64,000 nt of DNA from Cucumis sativus (GCF_000004075.3 NC_026656.2:20160607-20224606), one strand, 5' to 3'; shown: positions 1 through 12,764, numbered from the stretch's first letter. Notes: generated by a model not told the origin, from the letters alone. Translations and numbers: made by a program.

Positions 1-710
1 TTTGAAGTTCTAATAATATGATAATTGATAAACAAGCTTACCCCTATCTTATATTAACTGACAATGTGCTGTTCTGTTTTGCATTGGAAGCTAATTTTTG
101 TATGACTTAGTGGCGTGTTAGATTTTTGGAGTCTGTTAGAGTTTTAAGAGAGAAGTGTTGTCACCAAGTGGAATAAGCAATGAGGGCAGTAACTTTCATG
201 GAGAATTTTGCACGAGGCTTACTCCAGGAGAAGTTCTGGTTTCAGAGAATTGTCTGGATTATCTCTTGTTAGGAGAAACTTCCCCGGGAGTATTTATGGT
301 AGGAGAAACAAATTTGGGAAATGTTCAGTAAAAAACTTCTTTCTGGAGTTTCATCTCTAATTTAATGTTTTTCTTACAAAAAAAGTTTTTTCAATTTTTA
401 TAACTACGTTTTTGTTATCCCTTGAATTTTCACTTGGGTTGATGCCTTATCACTGATACTAATGTTTAATAAAATATCAATTGTATCCTATCCAGTATCC
501 ACTCCGTCCCTTCGGAAAAATCAAGGAAAAACCATACAAGGATTACTGACAAAGGGAGGGTGCTTAGGTTCAAAGTTGCCTAGAGAACTATCTTTCTACT
601 TGTCAATTCTATTCACTTGTTTTTTGTTTCTAGCTTATACAATGTAGCCGTATTTGGTTGGAAAAAACACTTCTTTTTCTTTTCTAATTTGAACATTTTT
701 GCAATTGCAG
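1..710 (+). other. Intron of the glycine-rich protein gene (left edge)
   Basis: I see no exon-like stretch with proper borders here. The region ends in a good acceptor (gcaattgcag, to 710) feeding the first visible exon, so it is most simply the 3' part of an intron whose upstream exon lies outside the window. Confidence 0.55.
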
Positions 711-3700
711 GGTGCACTGGAGGTGTGGGAAGAGGGAATGCCATAGGCAATGGTATATACAGTGGTGGTGGGTATGGTGGTAGAGGTGGGGTAGGATGCT
801 TCGATAATAACTGTGTCCCAGGTGGCATCTCTTATGGGGAAGCAGATCTTCCCTGTGAGCTTGGTAGCGGTAGCGGAAATGACAGTTTAGCCAGTTTCTC
901 TTCAGGAGGAGGCATTATAGGTGAGTTTATATTGCATGTTCTTTGTGGGATGTTCTTTTCAATTTTGAGACCTTATTCTAGATGAATAAGCTTCTATTAA
1001 ATTAGCTCAATAGTCATTTAATTCCTTTACTATATTTTTGTTATATATGCAGTGATGGGCTCATTAGCGCATCCGTTGTCAAGCTTGCTCATTGAAGGCT
1101 CAGTGACATCTGATGGAGACAATTTCAACGGAACTGCAGGAGTAAAAAAGTTGACTGATATTCAAGAGTCTACAGGCCCTGGGGGAGGATCTGGTGGAAC
1201 TATTCTTTTGTTTGTTCATACCATGGCTCTTCGTTCATCTGCTATTCTTTCAAGTGCTGGTGGATATAGTCTAGCAAATGGAAGTGGTGGAGGTGGTGGA
1301 GGAAGGATTCACTTTCACTGGGCCGACATACCTACAGGAGACGTGTACCAGCCCATTGCTAGTGTGAAAGGACACATTGGTACCCGGTTTGTACATTTGA
1401 CCATACTAAGTTCTATGTTATGGTGTTCATTTCTAAACTCTGGCAATGGTACAGGATACGTGTTTGGCAACTCAATTATCAGGCTTCTTATTTTGGATTT
1501 TGGGTCATTCAGGAGTTCTTCTTCTTCCTTTTTTTTGTGGAATAAAAAGAAACCACCACATGCCTAAGGGACCAAAGGACAAGCCTACAAAGCATCCTTT
1601 CTCGAAACAGAAGGAGCTTGAAGGCTCTTCAATCTTAAGCAATAGCATGGGTTTGGTAACCCATTAGTTGCAAAATGTACTAGGTCGTCAACTATACTCC
1701 TTATTTGAAAAGATCCTAACGTTGCTTTATCTCTTGTTCCTCAGAAAAGGAAAGAGAGAACCTTGCGTTCCATTCTTTTCAAATTATTCGTAAGGTAGCA
1801 GTGCAGCGTTGGAGCATAGCACTTTGGCCTTTTTCTCTAACCACCACCCATAAAGAGCCTCTAGAAAGCAAATTTTCAATATGGTTAGGTCTGCACAATG
1901 GAAGCACAAATAAATTACAAAAAATTGCCGAATTTTGGGAGCAAAACTGTAAACTGTGAAGTGATATGAGAAGAATTCTTTGCTCCCTTTGCACACAACG
2001 CACAAATATGAGGTGAATTTGGAAGAGAGTTAACTCTTGGACCTTATTCAAGGCATTGATGCTGCCAAGGGCTGTAATCGAGAGGAAGAACTTCACCTAT
2101 TTAAGGCCGTCCCTTCTTAGATCAACTTATAACACCTGCTTCTCTAAAACCCTCCTAAGATTAAATCGATAAAATGCTTTTTTTATGTAAATAATTTCTG
2201 ACAGGTGTGTCAAGCGAAGTTGGTTGGATGAGTTTGTCTGATTGGTAAATGGATGATAGAAGTGTCTTGAAGTAGATATACCACTCCTTGTTAACTCCAT
2301 AATATTAAAGTTTCTGGATTTTCTGTTTCTGTTATGGTGCCCTATAGCTTTTACTTTGTGTAATTTGATATGATGCCACTGGCAGCGGTTGTATTCATTT
2401 CAGCAGTTTTAATTGCATAATATCGAGGGTTCTCTTTCTCCAATTTAGCATTTCCAATTTAGCAAGAGGAATAAATCCGCCCTTTTGACCATCGATTGTT
2501 TGTTTTATGCAGTGGAGGTACAGCTGGTGAACTGGGTGGTGGTGGTGAAGATGGCACTGTGACTGGGAAAGCGTGCCCTAAAGGTCTTTATGGAACATTT
2601 TGTGAGGTATGTTTTAGGTTCTTTTGATAGGTTTCTACATAGTTTGGTTCATATCTTAAAATGTTCATTAATTATTTTTCCAGAAACAATGAACACGTCC
2701 AACATGAAAACACCACATTTTCCAAATATTTTGAATTTGTTTCAAACACTTTCCAGAGAGTATCTTAAAAATGTTGAAATGTTACTTTAAGTTATGTGTA
2801 GGTTCTCATTTCCTCTTATCGGTTATGATTCCATTATTCAAAATTCTTAAATATTTCAAATAATTAGATTGCCTTTTAAATTCTTTTAAGGTATACAATC
2901 ATTTAGTGTCATGAAAATAATTAATGCTTCAACAATAGCCACGTTCCTTCCACCATAGCCACAAATCTTTATAAAGAAACTTTTCTGAACTTAATTAGAA
3001 CATTAGGTTTGTTAATTCTCTACCATTCCCTTTCTATTGGGTTAACAATCTGTATTGTTTCCAGGAATGTCCTGCGGGTACATTCAAGAATGTCAGTGGA
3101 TCCGATAGATCTCTTTGTCGACAATGCCCCCCTGATGAGCTTCCACATCGTGCTATTTATGTATCTGTTCGGGGTATTTTCTTATTCATGTTCTGATCTT
3201 CAAAATTCATTGAAGAAGCTGCGGTTAATGGATGTATTGTTTTGTAGTTTTTGAGAGTGCCTTTATATTTTTTTGTGCAGAAATAACATGCTTACTTCGA
3301 TTTGTGAATTTATTCATGTAACTTCTATAGACTAATTTTAAGGTTCAAGGTTAAGATCGTATGCAATGTCAGCTAACCTCATTTATTGACTTTTTCAGGT
3401 GGGATTGCTGAAACGCCATGCCCTTACAGATGCATTTCAGATAGATACCATATGCCGAAATGTTATACTGCTCTTGAAGAGTTAATTTATACATTTGGTG
3501 GTCCTTGGCTCTTTTGTGGTCTCCTACTTGGCCTGCTTGTTCTGCTGGCATTGGTGCTTAGTGTTGCACGGATGAAATTTGTCGGGGTGGATGAGCTACC
3601 TGGCCCTGTACCCACTCAACATGGATCTCAAATTGATCATTCCTTTCCTTTCCTGGAGTCATTGAATGAGGTTTTTCTCTAAATGGAATGACTTTTAGTC

Positions 3701-6494
3701 CTTCAAAGACGTCCTAAATACTTAATGAATGAAGTTTTATTGACAAAGTGCTTTATATGGTTTAGGTCTTAGAAACAAATAGAGCTGAGGAATCTCAAAG
3801 TCATGTGTATAGAATGTACTTTACGGGTCCAAACACCTTTAGTGAACCGTGGCATCTTTCACACTCCCCTCCGGAACAACTCAAAGAGATTGTGTAAGTA
3901 ATAATGATTTATTGCTTCAATACATTTTGTTGAAATCGACATATTTGCAATATAAACTTTGTATTTAGCGACTTGCTACCTATTCAATAATGATGGGTTA
4001 TCTAGAACTTTGTCTATAGCCACGCACTTGTTCCTGGATTAACGCTTGAGTTCTGTATTTTGATATTCAGATATGAGAGTGCATTTAATACATTTGTGGA
4101 TGAGATCAATGCTATAGCAGCATATCAATGGTGGGAGGGTGCAGTATACAGCATTCTTTCTGCTCTTGCATATCCTCTTGCATGGTCATGGCAGCAATGG
4201 CGTCGAAGGCTGAAATTGCAACTTCTACGTGAGTTTGTTAGGTCAGAATATGACCATGCTTGCTTGCGATCTTGCCGCTCCCGTGCTCTTTATGAAGGCA
4301 TTAAGGTTTGGTTTATCTGTATTTATATTATGTTTTATTGGTCTAATATCGAACTTACTTTTCTTTGGTATAAAATAATATATGTTTTAAAAGAGGTATA
4401 TTTTTATAAACGTGTCCGTGTCTAAATTTTTAAAAACATTTTTATTGGAACCCTTAGTTTTAGTAGACTTTCCTCTCAAGGGCTTGCCTTTTTTATAAAT
4501 GGAAGTATTTGTAAATTTTATTATTATAATAGTTGTTTTGTTTCATTAATTGTGAATTGTGCATTATCCATCTGTTCTTTCTTTCTTTAATTGCTCTCTC
4601 CAACCTACACGTGGAAGTAATCGGCTTAATGCATGATGTGGTGTGATCTTTTGTGCGACTATAGGTTGCGGCAACATCCGATCTAATGCTTGCATTTGTG
4701 GACTTCTTTCTGGGTGGAGACGAAAAAAGAACCGATCTTCCTCCTCGTTTGAATCAAAGATTTCCACTGGCTTTACTTTTTGGAGGCGATGGAAGTTACA
4801 TGGCTTCTTTTTCACTTCATAACGACAACATTCTTACTAGTCTCATGAGCCAGGTTTGTGAATTGAGACAAGGAAATCAAGTTTAATACTTCGTTGTGTA
4901 AACAATCATATTTAATAATATATGTTTCAGAAAAGGTATATTTACTAGTCTCATGATGGGTTCTATATTTTGATTTGCAGGTTCTACCACCTACAACATG
5001 GTACCGCATGGTTGCTGGCCTGAATGCACAGTTACGGTTGGTTCGTCGTGGTCAGCTTAAATCAACATTTCTACCTGTTGTTAGATGGCTGGAAAATGTT
5101 GCAAATCCTGCTTTGAGGAATCATGGCATTTGTGTGGATCTTGCGTGGTTTCAGGCTACAACCTGTGGTTATTGCCAGTACGGTCTTGTTATATATGCTG
5201 CTGAAGACATCAGTCCTCCGGCCATAAGAAGTTATCATGAATATGAACAATATGATCAAACTTCACGGTAATACATATATTTTTTTGAAGACATTGAAGG
5301 GATGCTTTACAGTTCTTGTTTTTGATAGTTTTGTCCAACAGACAAGATTGGGCTGTAGATATATTTGCATGTCTGCACATTTCTGGCATTCTTTTGTGGT
5401 CGTCATTTGTTTGGGCTGTTCTTTATCTTCTACCCCTTGTTTTCCAGTGTGAAGGACATTCCAAGAGAAAATCAGTCTCTGCATTCGAGGGAAGAAACAC
5501 ATATAAGACAAGATCATATTTCTAGTGAAGGCCGTGCAAGGCGAAAGAAGTCATATGGGGGCATTTTAGATGTCAGCAGTCTACAAATGCTCCAGGAGAA
5601 GAGGAGTATATCTTGCATTCTATCTTATGTGCTTCACAACACTAAACCTGTTGGCCACCAGGTATATATCTCAACAGCGTTCAATCACACATGGTGAATA
5701 CGGTTTCAAATCTGAAAGGGTGTTTGTGTTATAGGACCTTACATGTACTGATGGTATTCTTTTTCCAACTGCAGGATCTTGTTGGTTTAGTCATATCAAT
5801 GCTGCTACTAGGGGATTTCAGCTTGGTTTTGCTTACGCTGCTCCAGATGTTTTCTTTCTCATTGGCAGACGTTTTTCTAGTTTTGTTTATTTTGCCGCTC
5901 GGCATTCTCCTTCCATTCCCTGCTGGAATCAATGCCTTATTTAGCCAAGGACCTAGGCGTTCTGCAGGCCTCGCCCGCATCTATGCATTGTGGAACATCA
6001 CATCCTTGGTCAATGTTGTAAGTCCACTCACTTCCATTACCTGAACATTCAGGAGCCAACCCTGTTTATGTTGGTGTTCACTAATAAACTTCATCATTGG
6101 AGAATCACATCTGATGGTCTTTTTTAACCCTTTTGTCCCCAGTTGGTTGCATTTCTCTGTGGATATGTTCACTCAAAATCTCAATCCTCGAAACATCCAA
6201 GCTATCAGCCATGGACTATTAACATGTGAGAGGCTTCTTCAATGTGCCGAAGATAGAAAAGAAATTCTTTGTTGTTTCTTTACTTCCACTAGAACTCCAA
6301 ACTGACGGGAGAAAGATAATAATACATGTTTTTGTGTGTTTTGCAGGGATGAAAGTGAATGGTGGATCTTCCCAGCGGGATTGGTTGTTTGTAAATTTCT
6401 CCAATCCCGACTCATTAATTGGCACGTTGCGAATCTCGAGATCCAAGATCGATCCTTGTACAGTAACGAGTTCGATATGTTCTGGCAGTCGTGA
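711..6494 (+). CDS. Glycine-rich multi-pass membrane protein, 3' part (AT5G11700/AT4G32920-like)
   Basis: Thirteen exons join in phase: 711-920, 1053-1386, 2513-2606, 3065-3173, 3399-3670, 3766-3893, 4071-4305, 4665-4853, 4981-5267, 5448-5661, 5775-6017, 6143-6225, 6347-6494. They give 847 residues ending FDMFWQS. The first exon opens inside a codon after a clear acceptor, so the N-terminal half (family members run to about 1,400 residues) lies off the left edge. Order: glycine-rich blocks ([16 protein letters not shown]); a cysteine-rich GCC2/GCC3-like segment (CPKGLYGTFCEECPAGTF); a first hydrophobic span after IYTFGGPW; a long soluble region (YQWWEGA, CLRSCRSRALYEG, LFGGDGSYM); then several C-terminal spans (from DLVGLVISMLLLGDFSL) and a conserved tail. 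From memory it matches the Arabidopsis family throughout. No biochemical function is established that I can name. Introns are short except 1387-2512, which holds a LINE relic. Confidence 0.9.
1740..2100 (-). mobile_element. Degenerate LINE (non-LTR retrotransposon) 3' coding relic inside an intron
   Basis: Read on the minus strand in shifting frames, this part of the 1387-2512 intron gives KFFLSITALGSINALNKVQ, then CVVCKGSKEFFSYHF, then a stretch ending near KEWNARF. These resemble the tail of plant LINE reverse transcriptases: a 'KVKFFLW..' segment, a zf-RVT-like C-x2-C..H motif, and an 'iWKERNaR' block. Stops and frameshifts break it, so it is a dead fragment opposite in orientation to the host gene. 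I cannot place its ends and see no poly(A) tail or target duplication. Confidence 0.5.
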
Positions 6495-7235
6495 TGATTT
6501 TTATTGCTCACCTTGATGACAGACTATTTTCTCTTACCTTGTCTTTTTTTCTGGGGGAGGGAAAGTTCTTTACCACACATGGGTTTGCTCGTAGGCAGGC
6601 AAGCAAGCAAGCAGGCGTTCTTTCTACCATTTCATCCCACACTCAAAATTTGACTCTTAGGCCAGAAATAGATAACAATCAATATCAAAATCAAATCTTA
6701 ATTTAAAGTCCAAACAAAATAGATTAAAAAAAAAAAAAAAGAAGAAGAAGAGGCTTTCACAATTGTAATCAAATCCATTTTGTTCTTTTTCCTTTTTTTG
6801 TTTTACTCTTAAAGACCAGCATCTTCTTTTCCTTCTTTACTTCCTTTTTGTCTACAGTGTTGTATATAATTTGGGATTTGTTATTGCCCCCTTTGAATCC
6901 CATTTGTGTACCCTCTTTTCTCAGTCCTGGGGCTTCCCCATCTCTAATTAACTGACTAGAAAATTCAATATTTAAGGTCATTTTTTTCCATGTAATAACC
7001 TCTGTTACCAAATGAAAGTGTCTGAATTAATAATTCTGATTCTTCATATTTTTCCCATCTCATTTTGACATTCATGTTCCAAACTTTCATAGTTTCAGTT
7101 CCACATGATCTGAAATTTTTGATTAAATTCAAACTTAAAAGAAACAAAAAGAAAAAAGACCATAAAAAAGAACCTAAACAAAATACATAACTACATCACT
7201 CAAAAGGTTCGTTCTCTAAACCCCAAGGAAGCCAT
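6495..7235. other. 3' UTR and spacer between convergent genes
   Basis: Trailers of the glycine-rich gene (+) and the oleosin gene (-) meet here. The segment holds a short GCAA/GCAG run (about 6593-6616) and an A-run followed by GAA repeats (about 6725-6750). I see no protein-coding exon. Confidence 0.6.
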
Positions 7236-7643
7236 TCAAGATTGTTCTTGTGTTGTGGCCTTTTCCTTCATGTCCTTCGCCATCTCTACAATTTTGTCCC
7301 TTGCAAAATCCAGCTGCTCCGCCCCCACTGGCTGATCTCCCGTCATGTAACTGTACAACCACGACAACGCAGCTACGGCTGCCACCGCACAAGTTGCTGA
7401 GAAGAACAAACCGGCGGCTGATAAGACTAAAACAGTTACCGCCGGCACCAAAATGGGACTAAAGAGGACGAGAATTGGAGTGGAGAGTATGAGAATTAGA
7501 ACTGTTCCGGTTATGGTGAAGCCAGAAGAGACAAGGAAGAAGGTGGCGATTGTAGCCGCCGTCAAGAACTTGACGGCTTGGCGAGAGGAAGAAGTGGAAT
7601 TGTAGAGTGTACGGGCGGATACGGGCTTTGATTGATCGGACAT
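7236..7643 (-). CDS. Oleosin (low-molecular-weight oil-body protein)
   Basis: A single-exon gene of 135 residues. Oleosins coat oil bodies in seeds, pollen and tapetum and stop the droplets fusing. A polar N-terminus (about 1-24) precedes an uninterrupted hydrophobic hairpin (about 25-97). Its centre carries the diagnostic proline knot P-x5-SP-x3-P (P56, S62, P63, P67). A short amphipathic C-terminus follows, rich in K, D and E (FARDKIVEMAKDMKEKA). The start MSDQSK fits a polar acetylated oleosin N-terminus, and no better upstream ATG is in frame. Its length places it with the short oleosins that lack the C-terminal insertion. The upstream promoter (7644-7834) carries a TATA box, two ABRE cores and an RY core, which agrees with seed-maturation expression. 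It is head to head with the ENOD93-like gene about 1.15 kb away. Confidence 0.95.
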   Translation of the reverse strand: MSDQSKPVSARTLYNSTSSSRQAVKFLTAATIATFFLVSSGFTITGTVLILILSTPILVLFSPILVPAVTVLVLSAAGLFFSATCAVAAVAALSWLYSYMTGDQPVGAEQLDFARDKIVEMAKDMKEKATTQEQS

Positions 7644-7704
7644 GATGACGAGGGCTCTCCGGCGCTGTGGTTTTGGATTCTGATGATGTTGAAATTGGGT
7701 TTGT

Positions 7705-7713
7705 CCTTATATG
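7705..7713 (-). promoter_or_regulatory. TATA box of the oleosin gene
   Basis: On the minus strand the sequence reads CATATAAGG about 62 bases upstream of the oleosin ATG. This would put transcription start near 7676 and give a leader of about 30 bases. Confidence 0.55.
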
Positions 7714-7789
7714 TATAACAGAATATGGATGGGAAAAGGATGAAGATTTTGGTGGAAGCTGGATGAGATTTTGAGTTCTTTTGAGTAGT

Positions 7790-7834
7790 ACGTGTCCAAG
7801 TTGCATGGCCTTCAATCTTGGTGATACGACACGT
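7790..7834 (-). promoter_or_regulatory. ABRE-RY-ABRE seed-maturation cluster
   Basis: Three motifs fall within 45 bases, about 150-190 bases upstream of the oleosin ATG. ACGTGTC lies at 7790-7796 on the plus strand. TGCATG at 7802-7807 is CATGCA, the RY core, on the minus strand. GACACGT at 7828-7834 is ACGTGTC on the minus strand. ABREs bind bZIP factors such as ABI5 and bZIP53, and RY elements bind B3 factors such as ABI3 and FUS3. The combination is known from seed-protein and oleosin promoters. Confidence 0.65.
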
Positions 7835-8797
7835 TCTTTTCATAACAATCAAAATGTTAATTCACTTGTGATTCATTTTCAAAATCGTTTCAGAAACAAA
7901 AAAAAATACAAAGAAAATAATCAAAACGTTTCTGCTATTTTTTAGAGGGGAATTGTAAAAAGGGTAAATTTGATAAAATAATTATCAAATATAACAAAGT
8001 TTTAGTCTTTATAAATACAAAAATGAATATATTTTGTGAACGTTTTGTCAATTTTTCATTTTAAATGGTTTTTAAAAAGATAATTTAACCATTTTCAAAG
8101 ACAATAGATTGTAAACCCGAGATGTATTTTTTGAAATTTACACCCAAATATAAAATTCAAATTTTTAATCTAAATTTCGAAATTTTAAGTAGCATAAAAA
8201 ATATACGAGTTCTTTGTTTTTGCTTTGTTCAAATGGTTTAACGAAATTTGGAATTTTAATGAAATTTGGAATTTTAATTTGTCAAAATAATGTATAGTGA
8301 TTATGTAAAATATTAAAAATTTTATTTTGAAAATGGTTTATTTTTAAAATTAAATATATGAGAAATGAAATCAATCACATTGGATGTTCCAATTACAAAA
8401 TCCATTTTATTTATAAAGTTGGTGAATTGAATTCAACTATATGTCAATTTTCACAAACATTCTTACAAAGAAAAAAAAGAAGAGAATATGAATTTTACAA
8501 AATTCAAATACAATAAGAAGACGTTTGATTGATACCGTAATCACATTTTATCGTTTTATGTTCCATACAGTTTTATACATTTCTTGACTTTTGACCCTAT
8601 AAACAATTGAACATGAAATAGAAACAGGCGGCGTCGATGATGAGGATTTAGGAGGCGAAAACGAATCTTGATTGGTTACTTTCCAATTAAAAAATACTCA
8701 GTCGGATGAATTTAAGATGGATTCATGAACTTTGAATACAACTCATCGATTCAACTTCTCTGAATTTTCGGATTCGGTTTCTTTCTTACTACAAACA
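7835..8797. other. AT-rich spacer and ENOD93 leader
   Basis: This is mostly AT-rich spacer. It contains an 18-base tandem duplication (8243-8278, unit GAAATTTGGAATTTTAAT). The last 200 bases, of more balanced composition, are probably the promoter and 5' leader of the ENOD93-like gene. I see no coding exon. Confidence 0.5.
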
Positions 8798-10638
8798 ATG
8801 GGAATCCCATCGGAATTGAGGGATTCGTGGGTGCACAGAAGGAATTCTTTTGTAATTCCCTCGCCGGCTGAAGATCGGAAAATCGCGAACGCCAAGCGAT
8901 GTACTCAAGGTCTCTTACTTCTCTCTCGATTAACCTTTGTGTAGTTTCTTAGAATTTGGAGTTCGTGTTTAAGCAGTGGAGACTCGGTGTTAGCGCGATG
9001 GATTCGATCTTCTTTAGCTGCTGTGTAAAAATACTAACTCGTCACTGGTTAATTTGTAGGAAGAATTAGATAGAATATGCCTCCATGTTTTGTTTCATTA
9101 TAATGAGATTTCTTTTTTTTTTTTTTTTTGTTGAGAAATTCCTAATTTATTTATTGTTGGGCATTCGTTCTTATGATCGTTTTTCTCACTTTTATCTTCT
9201 TTTAGATTTGGCTTATTGAGATGCTTTTGTAGATAATTAATCGCATCATCTTTTGTGCCTTACATTAGTTAGCGTTTGTATAATTTTTCAGAAGGCGTTC
9301 GTGCTGGTTTCAAGAATGCTTCTATTGCATGTGTTGCCAGTGCAGTACCTACGGTATTTTTTGTCTGTTTTGATGTCTGTTCTTTCTGTATTGTGGTTTA
9401 AAGTTACATACATTTGACCATATTAGTAGGTTGTCGTTAATAAGTTATAAGATGTATGAAGATAAATAATTAGTATGCAAGATTCTGTTCTATTGTTCAT
9501 CAGGTCATGGGTAAGGCGTAAAGCTTTCCTTCAATTTCATTGCATTGGATTGTGTAATGTCTTCGTAGTGTAGGTATTCTATATTGGCACATTCCATGTA
9601 ATTACTTGAGTGCGCTTGTCAAATTTATGGATACTTGTATTTTAACTTCTCCCAAATACGATGCCTTCCCACTCTAGGTCTGCAGTTATGTGAAAATAAA
9701 GTTATAGGCAGACGTAGAATATGAATTGGTCTCCATATAGTTGATGTAGTAAGAAATGCCCTATTAGTTTGGTGCTGGTGGGTTGCCGAAAGGCTATTTG
9801 GTTTTATTTTCTTTAGGAAATCTTCTCAGGACATCACATTTGAAATTGCTTGGGGCTTGAATATATTTTTATAAAAACTTGTTTCCCCAATGTTTAGTTG
9901 AACAAAAAATTATAAGCTCTGTGGATTGCAGAGTATTAAACCACATTGCAGCATATTTATACTTTTGGCGCTTTTTTTGGTTATATCTGAAATATTGCAG
10001 AATTTAAATAGGAGAAATTTTAGACACCTTTTCGTGGTCGGCAAAGTGATCAGTTTTGAAAAGAATTCTAATAGCAAGTGAAGAGTAAAGTCTTAGTCCC
10101 ACTGTATTTTTTTGTGTTTGTGTGTTTGTGAATTTTTGTTTTAAGTTTGACACACTTCTTCTCCTGCTTTATCATCAGTTGGTTGCTGTTCGAGTAGTTC
10201 CTTGGGCCAAAGCAAACCTTAATTATACTGCTCAGGCACTCATCATTTCCGCAGGTATAATGCTTTTATATAGAAACTTATTTCGATGAATCAATTGCCT
10301 TTGTCACATTTGTTTCAAACTCAGAAAAGCCTAAAGAGTTAAAAGATTCTAGTTGTAGCAGAATAAAGTGAATGCAAAAATGTCAACTCCTAGAAAGTAT
10401 GAGCCCATTCCATTTGGCTGCCCTCTAGGGAAGTAAAAGAAAATAGTAATAGGTATTATGGAAGTATCTACAAAAAAGGTCGTCTTAACTTGGTCCTACT
10501 TGTAGGAATTAACATTTTACTTTTAATTGGTGAACAGCATCAATAGCTGCCTACTTCATCACTGCTGATAAAACCATCTTAGAATGTGCAAGAAGAAACT
10601 CTCAGTTAGAGGATGCCTTGAGACGCCAAGGATCATAA
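8798..10638 (+). CDS. ENOD93: Early nodulin 93-like protein
   Basis: Four exons (8798-8909, 9292-9353, 10179-10254, 10538-10638) join in phase to give 116 residues. It begins MGIPSELRDSWVHRR, with the family blocks KIANAKRCTQEG, RAGFKNASIACVASAVPTL, WAKANLNYTAQALIISAAS and FITADKTILECARRN. Two hydrophobic segments (about 48-62 and 80-100) suggest a small membrane protein. The family was found as a nodulation-induced transcript, but non-legumes have it too, and rice ENOD93 has been tied to nitrogen response; here no role can be read beyond family membership. The ATG was chosen because it gives the conserved start; the frame stays open further upstream but without another ATG in the sequence examined. 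The tail DALRRQGS goes slightly past the conserved core. Confidence 0.92.
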
Positions 10639-12647
10639 ATGTACTTTTGAGTGCCTTGTGCTGGAGGCTGGAGCAATCTGACCTGTTGTTGTTGTATGAT
10701 GGAAGAAATGGCTCCAAAGCCTTGGATTTGGCAGGCTTGATGTAAAACAAAAAAAACAAAATAAAATGTCAACTTTTATCACTTTCTAGTGCTTAATCCA
10801 TCCCTTTGTTTGGGATTTTGGAGTGCAAGTAGGGTTTATGCCGCCATTTACTCTGTTTCCCTTTCATTCTTCTTGAATATTATTTGCTTGATATGAAATA
10901 TCATTTCAAGTTTCCAGGCTAAATGAAAATTGTTTATCTTTCTTGGTTGCTAAAGATTATCTTAAAGTTAACCTGAAATACAATTGTCAATGAAGTTCTT
11001 CACCAATGATTGCTTATAGCATGACATCTTTTGGATTAAGTTTAATCTTGAACTTTAATAAACAACCAGAGAAAATGCAATTAGGTACAATATCACCCTG
11101 CTATGGATGTGATTTACATTTGTTATATATCTTCATTAATTTTCTGTATAAGACTTGCATGCCAGCTTCAAAGGATTGCATTTGGTTCTTGACATGAATT
11201 TGACCCCCCTGGTCTGGATTCAGATAAAGGGAGGTGCAATGCACCAGGTGGATTCTACAAGATACTTCTGATAGTAGGCGATGCTATCCAGCTTTCCCAT
11301 GATTATTGTAACCGTGGTCAACCTCACTTCCTTGGTACATAATATTAGGTATGTGAAAATTACACCCATCTTTGCTCTCTATATTAGACTCCTTGAATCC
11401 TTGGTAGCATTCATAATTCCACCAAGTTAAAGTTTGATGATACTGTGTTTGGTTTTGAAGAATGGGAATCAGAATGTGAAAAGAAAAAGGTTGGTGATTT
11501 TTCTTACCGGAGAATCTTATAGAGCAACTGGGAGAGATAGGACAGGTGACAGTATATTAAAGTAGTTTAATTGACAGTATTTTAAAGTAGTTTAATTGAA
11601 AATTTTCATTTATCTTCTTCGTAATTTATCCTTAGATTTCTTTTGTACTGGAACTGAAAGTTAGATAAGATCTATTTCCGTTCTTATCCGAGTCTTTTTA
11701 TCTCTGATATTCAGATAAAAATTGAATAAAAAAGGAGGCAACAAAACCTTAGCTTAATGCCTCATCTTCTTCAGTCTAACCACTCTCAAATCTGGCGAAG
11801 GGGTTCGGACTAGCCAACATATAAGTAAACTTTATGCTAACATTTCATTTCCTTTGCATCTAAGTTCCCATTCATGATAATAGCCATAGAATTTGCAACC
11901 TTGGTTGGAGTCTCAACTGAAGAACCAGAATTGAGTGATATTGTCTAAAAAACTTGCACACAAAGCAACAAAGCCATTTGGATTCCATATTGGAGGATAC
12001 CAACAAGCATTATCACTTTAGTATATTCTCTTTGGAATGACCAAAAAAGCATCCATTTCCGTGCCCCATGTAAGAGTTAATGGCTTGGCACCAACCAACT
12101 GCTCTTAGTGGAATTTTATAAGCCCTTTGCCAAACTCTCTAGGTATGTACTTTGGAAGTTGCTTAATCTCAATGATCACAACTACCAATTCAGCTTCTGC
12201 TTTAACTAAAACTTCCAAGGTTTTATCTCTTGGACAACATATATTCTCACAAGGACAACTGATAGGATTTTTGTTGTTGTGTGTACTTTATTATCTAAAT
12301 GCATTGTAGGCTCCAAACTTATCTTTGGGAACAATTGTCTACTCCAAGAGATGCTCAGCTGAGGAACAAGAAAGGTTTTTGTTTTATTATATGAAATGTG
12401 TATGGTAATTATTGACTTTAACTTTTTGAGTTGTTAAATAAAGTAGATATGTCCTTGTACATATATTTTATTAATTTGTATTATAAATCACATAACTTGT
12501 ATGATAATGTGGAATGACTCAAAAAGGATATAGGATAGACTATAAAAGTTTGGTCCTTTTTATCCTCTGAAAAAGTGAAACAAATTATTGTGGACTTGAT
12601 TTTATTTATTCTTTCGTCCTTGCTAGACCTACTTGCCCTTCTTCATC
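10639..12647. other. ENOD93 3' UTR and intergenic region, no recognised gene
   Basis: The first few hundred bases are probably the ENOD93 trailer. After that I see only short unconnected reading frames. A 25-base unit is tandemly duplicated at 11547-11596. The stretch 11200-11340 and the stretch 11760-12360 have more balanced composition than the flanks and might contain old gene fragments, but no family is recognisable on either strand. Confidence 0.45.
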
Positions 12648-12655
12648 TATAAATA
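12648..12655 (+). promoter_or_regulatory. TATA box of the OXS3-like gene
   Basis: TATAAATA lies about 110 bases upstream of the chosen ATG at 12765, in a suitable AT/CT-rich setting. Confidence 0.5.
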
Positions 12656-12764
12656 CTTTCATTTTTATGGTCTCACTTGAGTAATCTGCTAAAACTTACC
12701 CAGGAAATAATTGGAAGGACAAGAATTCACCCATTATTATTCCCTCTTCTCTTTGGGGAAAGTC

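Noticed and set aside
12127..12360. Possible gene fragment before the OXS3-like gene
   Set aside because: A short open frame and a later segment look somewhat coding, but neither matches a family I can name and the frame shifts between them.
12711..12764. N-terminal extension of the OXS3-like protein from TTG
   Set aside because: It depends on a TTG start, and a normal ATG at 12765 lies downstream in the same frame.
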